From NCBI RefSeq assembly GCF_963678635.1, contig NC_087066.1:64610282-64674281 (forward strand): 64,000 bases of DNA, in the 5' to 3' direction. The stretch comes from Symsagittifera roscoffensis. Taxonomy: Eukaryota; Xenacoelomorpha; Acoela; Convolutidae. Of the stretch, positions 60,166-64,000 are shown piece after piece. The notes beneath the pieces were generated by a model. The model was not told where the DNA came from and did no database searches. It worked only from the letters and a program-made list of their open reading frames with translations. A program made the position numbers and the translations under genes. How positions within the stretch are numbered: position 1 is the stretch's first letter; every line of letters starts with the position of its first letter.

Positions 60166-60995
60166 AGAGACGAAGCGGAGCTACGCACCACTGGCGATAA
60201 ATCGGGAAAAAAAATCAAGAATCAAAAAAATTACCAAACGCTAAATGTATCAAAAGGTATAGAGCTAGTTTTGAAAAAAAAACTTGCATTGCCAAAAGAT
60301 TGTGAAATTAGCATCGGAAGAAAACTTACAAGCGGTAAAAAAGCCGAAAGTACCTAAGTAGAAACCGTTTCAGCCGAAAAAGACAAAAAACTGACAAAAA
60401 ACGTTCGAGTCCCCTCCACTCAAAAAACTAACACACGCACACGAACAATTTCTTCGGTCATCAAACGACGCAATATAAGGTCACTAAGCCGATAAAACAT
60501 AAGCCAAAATCATTAAGGCAGAATAAAAATTTAAAGCGAAAAAAAAAATAGCCAACAGACAGTTCGAAAAGAGCCAATGAACGCAATTAAACAGAAAAAA
60601 AAACATTGACCTAATTTGAGAAACCTGGATCGAAAAGTAAAATTTTTGTTTCATGGGGAATCTGAAAATTAAATTACACTTTCGAAACTAGAAGTTGATC
60701 AAGTTTTTTGTGACCTTTACACTTTTGAAGTTCGATAGCGGAGTTTGCCTTCGTTTTAACACAGGAAATGAACTGAACCTTAAAAAAATCAAAAATCAAA
60801 CCGCAAGATGTGAATTTGAGCCTAAACAAGTTTTAAGAAGTTCATCGACTCTTAACAAGAAAATATACCAGTCAAGGTTAGTGAAATTGCAAGCAGCAGA
60901 AGTGACTCAAACCACTAAAAGCAAATACAATGTAAATAGCATATAGCAGAAATAACAATTCTATGATGTGGCAACTAAGCCGACAAAACATGAGC
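60166..60995 (+). repeat. Cluster of dispersed repeat modules
   Basis: It starts with the GACGAAGCGGAGCTACGCAC module (60167-60200), then AAGCGGTAAAAAAGCCGAAA (60330). Next come CGACGCAATATAAGGTCACT with AAGCCGATAAAAC (60468-60500) and the TTCGATAGCGGAGTTTGC-family element (60549-60850). The end carries ACTAAGCCGACAAAACATGA (60975). The lysine-rich frame at 60103-60357 is repeat sequence, not a gene. Confidence 0.5.
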
Positions 60996-60999
60996 CGAC

Positions 61000-61095
61000 A
61001 TTTTTTGAATCTTTCGCGTTTGAAAAGAAAACAAGTCATCTTAGACCCGAACCGAGGACCTTTGCCGTTCCGGCGTATTCGTTACCTCCAGACCA
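61000..61095 (-). mobile_element. tRNA-derived SINE copy 4
   Basis: The minus strand reads TGGTCTGGAGGTAAC (A box; complement of 61081-61095), then GGTTCGGGTC (B box; complement of 61044-61053). The A-rich body after it is shorter or more diverged than in the other copies. Confidence 0.6.
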
Positions 61096-61792
61096 CGTGT
61101 GCCGAAAACGCAAAAAAAATTGAACTCTTTTTGATCTGAACCAAAATTTACCATTTCTAATTTTGACCATTCTGTGAACTAATTTTGCCACATATCAACA
61201 GCGGGAAAGATATGGATGAGAAAAAATGCACTAAAAAAATCTCTTTTCTGGCCAGCAAGGACCATAAATCAACAGACTAAAAATACAAAATCTTCAAAAA
61301 CAGCTATCTATATTCAGAAGACGCCAATTTTGACTCAAAGCAAACAATGCCAAAAATCTTTTAAAATTTCAATTTGAGAAATGAAAAAAATTAACCATTT
61401 CTTTGTAACTAATTACTATTTAAACTCTTCAGACTTCGCTAACAGCGCTATGTCATTCAAAAAGATTGGCAGAAGAATAGTACAATGTCAATTAGGCAGA
61501 AAATCAAGCTTCGAAACAAATATAACTATAAAAAAAACACATTGAACTATTTAATGTCGTAATTGATTGTTAATGGAACCTTCAATGATATACAGACGTG
61601 TACTTTGATGAACCAGCATTTTTCATCAGATGACAAAATAATGGCCTGTCGAATGGAAGAATAAAACGAAGCTGAAACCAAAAAAAAAGAATTCATTCAA
61701 AACATAGAAAAATTAAGATGTTTTGTTTTGCTCCTACATACGTATTTAAACTATCACACGCAATCATTCGAAAGTTAAAGCAGTAGCATATT

Positions 61793-63047
61793 TTGGATTG
61801 ATTCAGCGCGGCGCGGGGGGGAACCTTAATTTTCAGCAACCTTAATTTTTTTGGCACATTATTGATCGATTCTTATCTATATATAAATATCAAGGATATT
61901 TTACGTGTGAATTGTTAAAAGAAACTCAAAGTGTATATTATTTGGCGCCATGTTAAGACAATGAAACAAGTTGTTGAGATTTTTGCCTTAAAAACTGATT
62001 TTTCCCCCTCAACAACTCAAATTACGATTTAAATTGAGCTAAGAAGTGATTTAGAAATTGATCTAACTATCAAAGCAACAAATATATTAGCTAAAACTGT
62101 GCTAAAACTTAGCTGAAACCTCCGGGTACTCAAAAATTTGTAAAAACAACAAAAAAAATTCAAAATTTAAAGAAAAAAAAATTATTTGTATAGGACTCAA
62201 GATCTGTCCCAAACTCTCGACATTACACCATTTATATGTACACTGACCTGACTTTCTATTCAAATAAAGTTAGACATAATGAACAACCTCAATTCAAACA
62301 ATCAACTAAAGAAATATTCGTTTAATTACTTGAAAAAGAATAATTAATAGATTTCACTTCGAACTTTTGTCAAAGATTAACCCAAATTTATACAAAAAAG
62401 AAAACTAAACCAAAAAGTATGGTTGTTTTCACAATTTTCGGAAGTTTCAGTTACATTTCAGCATAGTTTTAGCAAATTTATTCATTGATTTTCATAGTTA
62501 GATCTCTTTAAAAAACAAGTCAAAGCTCAAATTAGATCAAATCTTAGCGTAATTTAAATTTTTGAGGAACAAGAAAAATCAATATTAAGGCAAAAACCAT
62601 AACAACTTGTTTTTTATCTTAACATAATACTAACTAATATAGAACTTAAGTGTCATTTACCAATATACACGTAAAATATCATTGATATTTTACATTTAGA
62701 TAAGAATCGACCAAAAATATGCCAAAAAATTAAGGTTTCTGAAAACCTTAATTCTTACCTTTTTCTTACCATGATACTGAAACTTTTTATTTTAATACAT
62801 TACAGACTCCATATCTGACTTTAATACATTGAATTGCTATTACTTATCTTCACACACGGGGAAATTTATACACTGTCTTAAAACAAGGTAAGCTCGGGCG
62901 CCAACAAAACTTGCAATCTTAAACTCCGGAACCTATCTTAATACCAGAAAAATCTATTCCCCAGCTTAAAAATAGGGTGGAAACAGGATAGTCTATAGCT
63001 TTTTTTAATACATGGGAGTTTCTTGTCCCCGCGCTGAATCAGTCCAA
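61793..63047. mobile_element. Non-autonomous DNA element with long inverted repeats
   Basis: The ends are inverted: TTGGATTGATTCAGCGCGG at 61793 and the complement of TTGGACTGATTCAGCGCGGG ending at 63047. Inner sequence is also inverted for several hundred bases. AAATATCAAGGATATTTTACG (61887) matches the complement of CGTAAAATATCATTGATATT (62670), CGATTCTTATCTA (61866) matches TAGATAAGAATCG (62697), and AACCTTAATT words lie on both sides. The left arm lacks about 230 bp present in the right arm (about 62770-63010). No open frame of note. It fits a long-TIR MITE or foldback element whose mobilising transposase is elsewhere. A target duplication is not clear. Confidence 0.75.
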
Positions 63048-63398
63048 TAAATACTATTCAAAGCTGACAGAGCCTCCGACGCAAACCAGAAAATCAAAAA
63101 AGCATCAATAAAATTGACTTCGAAGTCCCATTTGTTATTCATACAAAGATCAAAACCTAAACCTAGTAGTTATGTCGCATAGAATTATAGACTAAACACA
63201 GAGGCGAATCGGAGCTTCGCACCACTTGCGATACAACACAAACATTTGGAAAAAAAAACACATAAAAAACCGAAAAGAGAATTTTTGCAAAAAAAATAGA
63301 TCATATAAAATTTCATATATCTCGATAGAAAATCATTCCTGGCAAACATGCCAGAAACTTGAACTTTAAGACAGCAAAAACGGAACAAAATTTATGAA

Positions 63399-63750
63399 AA
63401 GCAATAAAGCCGACAATCTTTGAGCAGACATAAGTTGAGCCGAAAAAACAAGTTTATAAGAAAAAGTTTAAATTCCCACCTAAGCAACGACGGACAACAC
63501 TTGCACTTGCAACTACAATGAAAGTTGTTTACAGCTCAAGAAAAATCAGTGACACGGTAATTATGCCGACAATCTTTTGAGCACCAACAGAACCAAAGAA
63601 AAAAAAAGAATTTATGAAAAACAGTTTTGAAATCTTCTAAGTCCCCTCCTGAAATTAGAATGAACAACACTTGCAACTGCAATGAATATTGTCTACAGCG
63701 CAAGCAAAATCCGTTGTTGCAATTTAGCCGACAAAATTCGAGCGAACAAA
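63399..63750 (+). repeat. Two successive SINE-body-like repeats
   Basis: Two neighbouring segments (about 63480-63610 and 63655-63750) share ACAACACTTGCA-TGCAAT, GTTGTTTACAGCTCAAG-like and AAAATC-GT words, and both end in GCCGACAA---GAGC. They follow GCAATAAAGCCGACAATCTT (63402) and TTGAGCCGAAAAA (63435). They are related to the bodies at 50.5 and 55.9 kb. Confidence 0.45.
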
Positions 63751-63759
63751 CGGAAAACC

Positions 63760-63880
63760 AACAATTAATTTTTCTCGGAATTTTTTTTCAATTTCCTTGA
63801 TACTGAAAAAAAACAAGATCCTGCCACGACTCGAACCCCAGACCTAAGCTTACAAAGGCAACTGATTTACCTCCAGGCCG
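63760..63880 (-). mobile_element. tRNA-derived SINE copy 5
   Basis: The minus strand reads GGCCTGGAGGTA (A box; complement of 63868-63879), then GGTTCGAGTC (B box; complement of 63828-63837), with an A-rich body leftwards (ACTGAAAAAAAACAAGATCC on the plus strand). The B box is a near-perfect match to the tRNA consensus. Confidence 0.65.
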
Positions 63881-64000
63881 AAGGGAGAGCAACCTGGATT
63901 TTTAATAGAAGAGAGCATAAATTAAGCGAAAAGAGCTGCATAGAAAAGAAGTTAGCTGCTCAGCAAGTGACTCAACTGATTTTGCTTAACTAGTTGTTAA

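Overview
This is a eukaryotic, almost certainly invertebrate metazoan, nuclear window. It is AT-rich and gene-poor. It carries spliced genes with GT-AG introns, a tRNA-derived SINE family, a LINE, a long-inverted-repeat DNA element and a rolling-circle transposon. I cannot name the phylum. No bacterial signals (operons with ribosome sites, CRISPR, attachment sites) are present.

Three host genes are clear, all on the minus strand. A complete seven-exon ERO1 thiol oxidase (43627-47105) assembles in frame to 535 residues with a signal peptide and both redox cysteine motifs. A complete two-exon ribosomal protein uS11/RPS14 (57674-58505) lies about 275 bp downstream of the main coding exon of a TMBIM/Lifeguard seven-helix membrane protein (58781-59670). 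Less certain host exons lie at 847-1464 (minus), 22346-22560 (minus) and about 19235-21109 (plus).

The most striking region is 23.9-42.0 kb. It holds a degenerate Helentron (Helitron-2 type rolling-circle transposon) with OTU protease, HUH/tyrosine Rep and PIF1-like helicase domains in order (about 32.9-41.64 kb). Upstream are two head-to-tail copies of a unit of about 4.4 kb (23905-28285 and 28286-32757). Each copy carries a tetranucleotide repeat tract, a large palindrome and a spliced SGNH-hydrolase-like gene with GDS, PG, GEND and DxxH blocks. After a 200-N gap behind the helicase, sequence related to the left part of this unit reappears (41843-42015). A third repeat start therefore flanks the transposase, and the whole may be a tandem Helentron array in which the SGNH gene is a passenger. 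The transposase and both SGNH copies carry different disabling changes.

Elsewhere, 1-22 kb, 47-57 kb and 60-64 kb are mostly non-coding. They are built largely from short, diverged, dispersed repeats: a minus-strand tRNA-headed SINE family with recognisable A and B boxes, several other recurring modules, a decayed RTE-type LINE (51.6-54.8 kb) and a 1.26 kb element with long inverted repeats (61793-63047).
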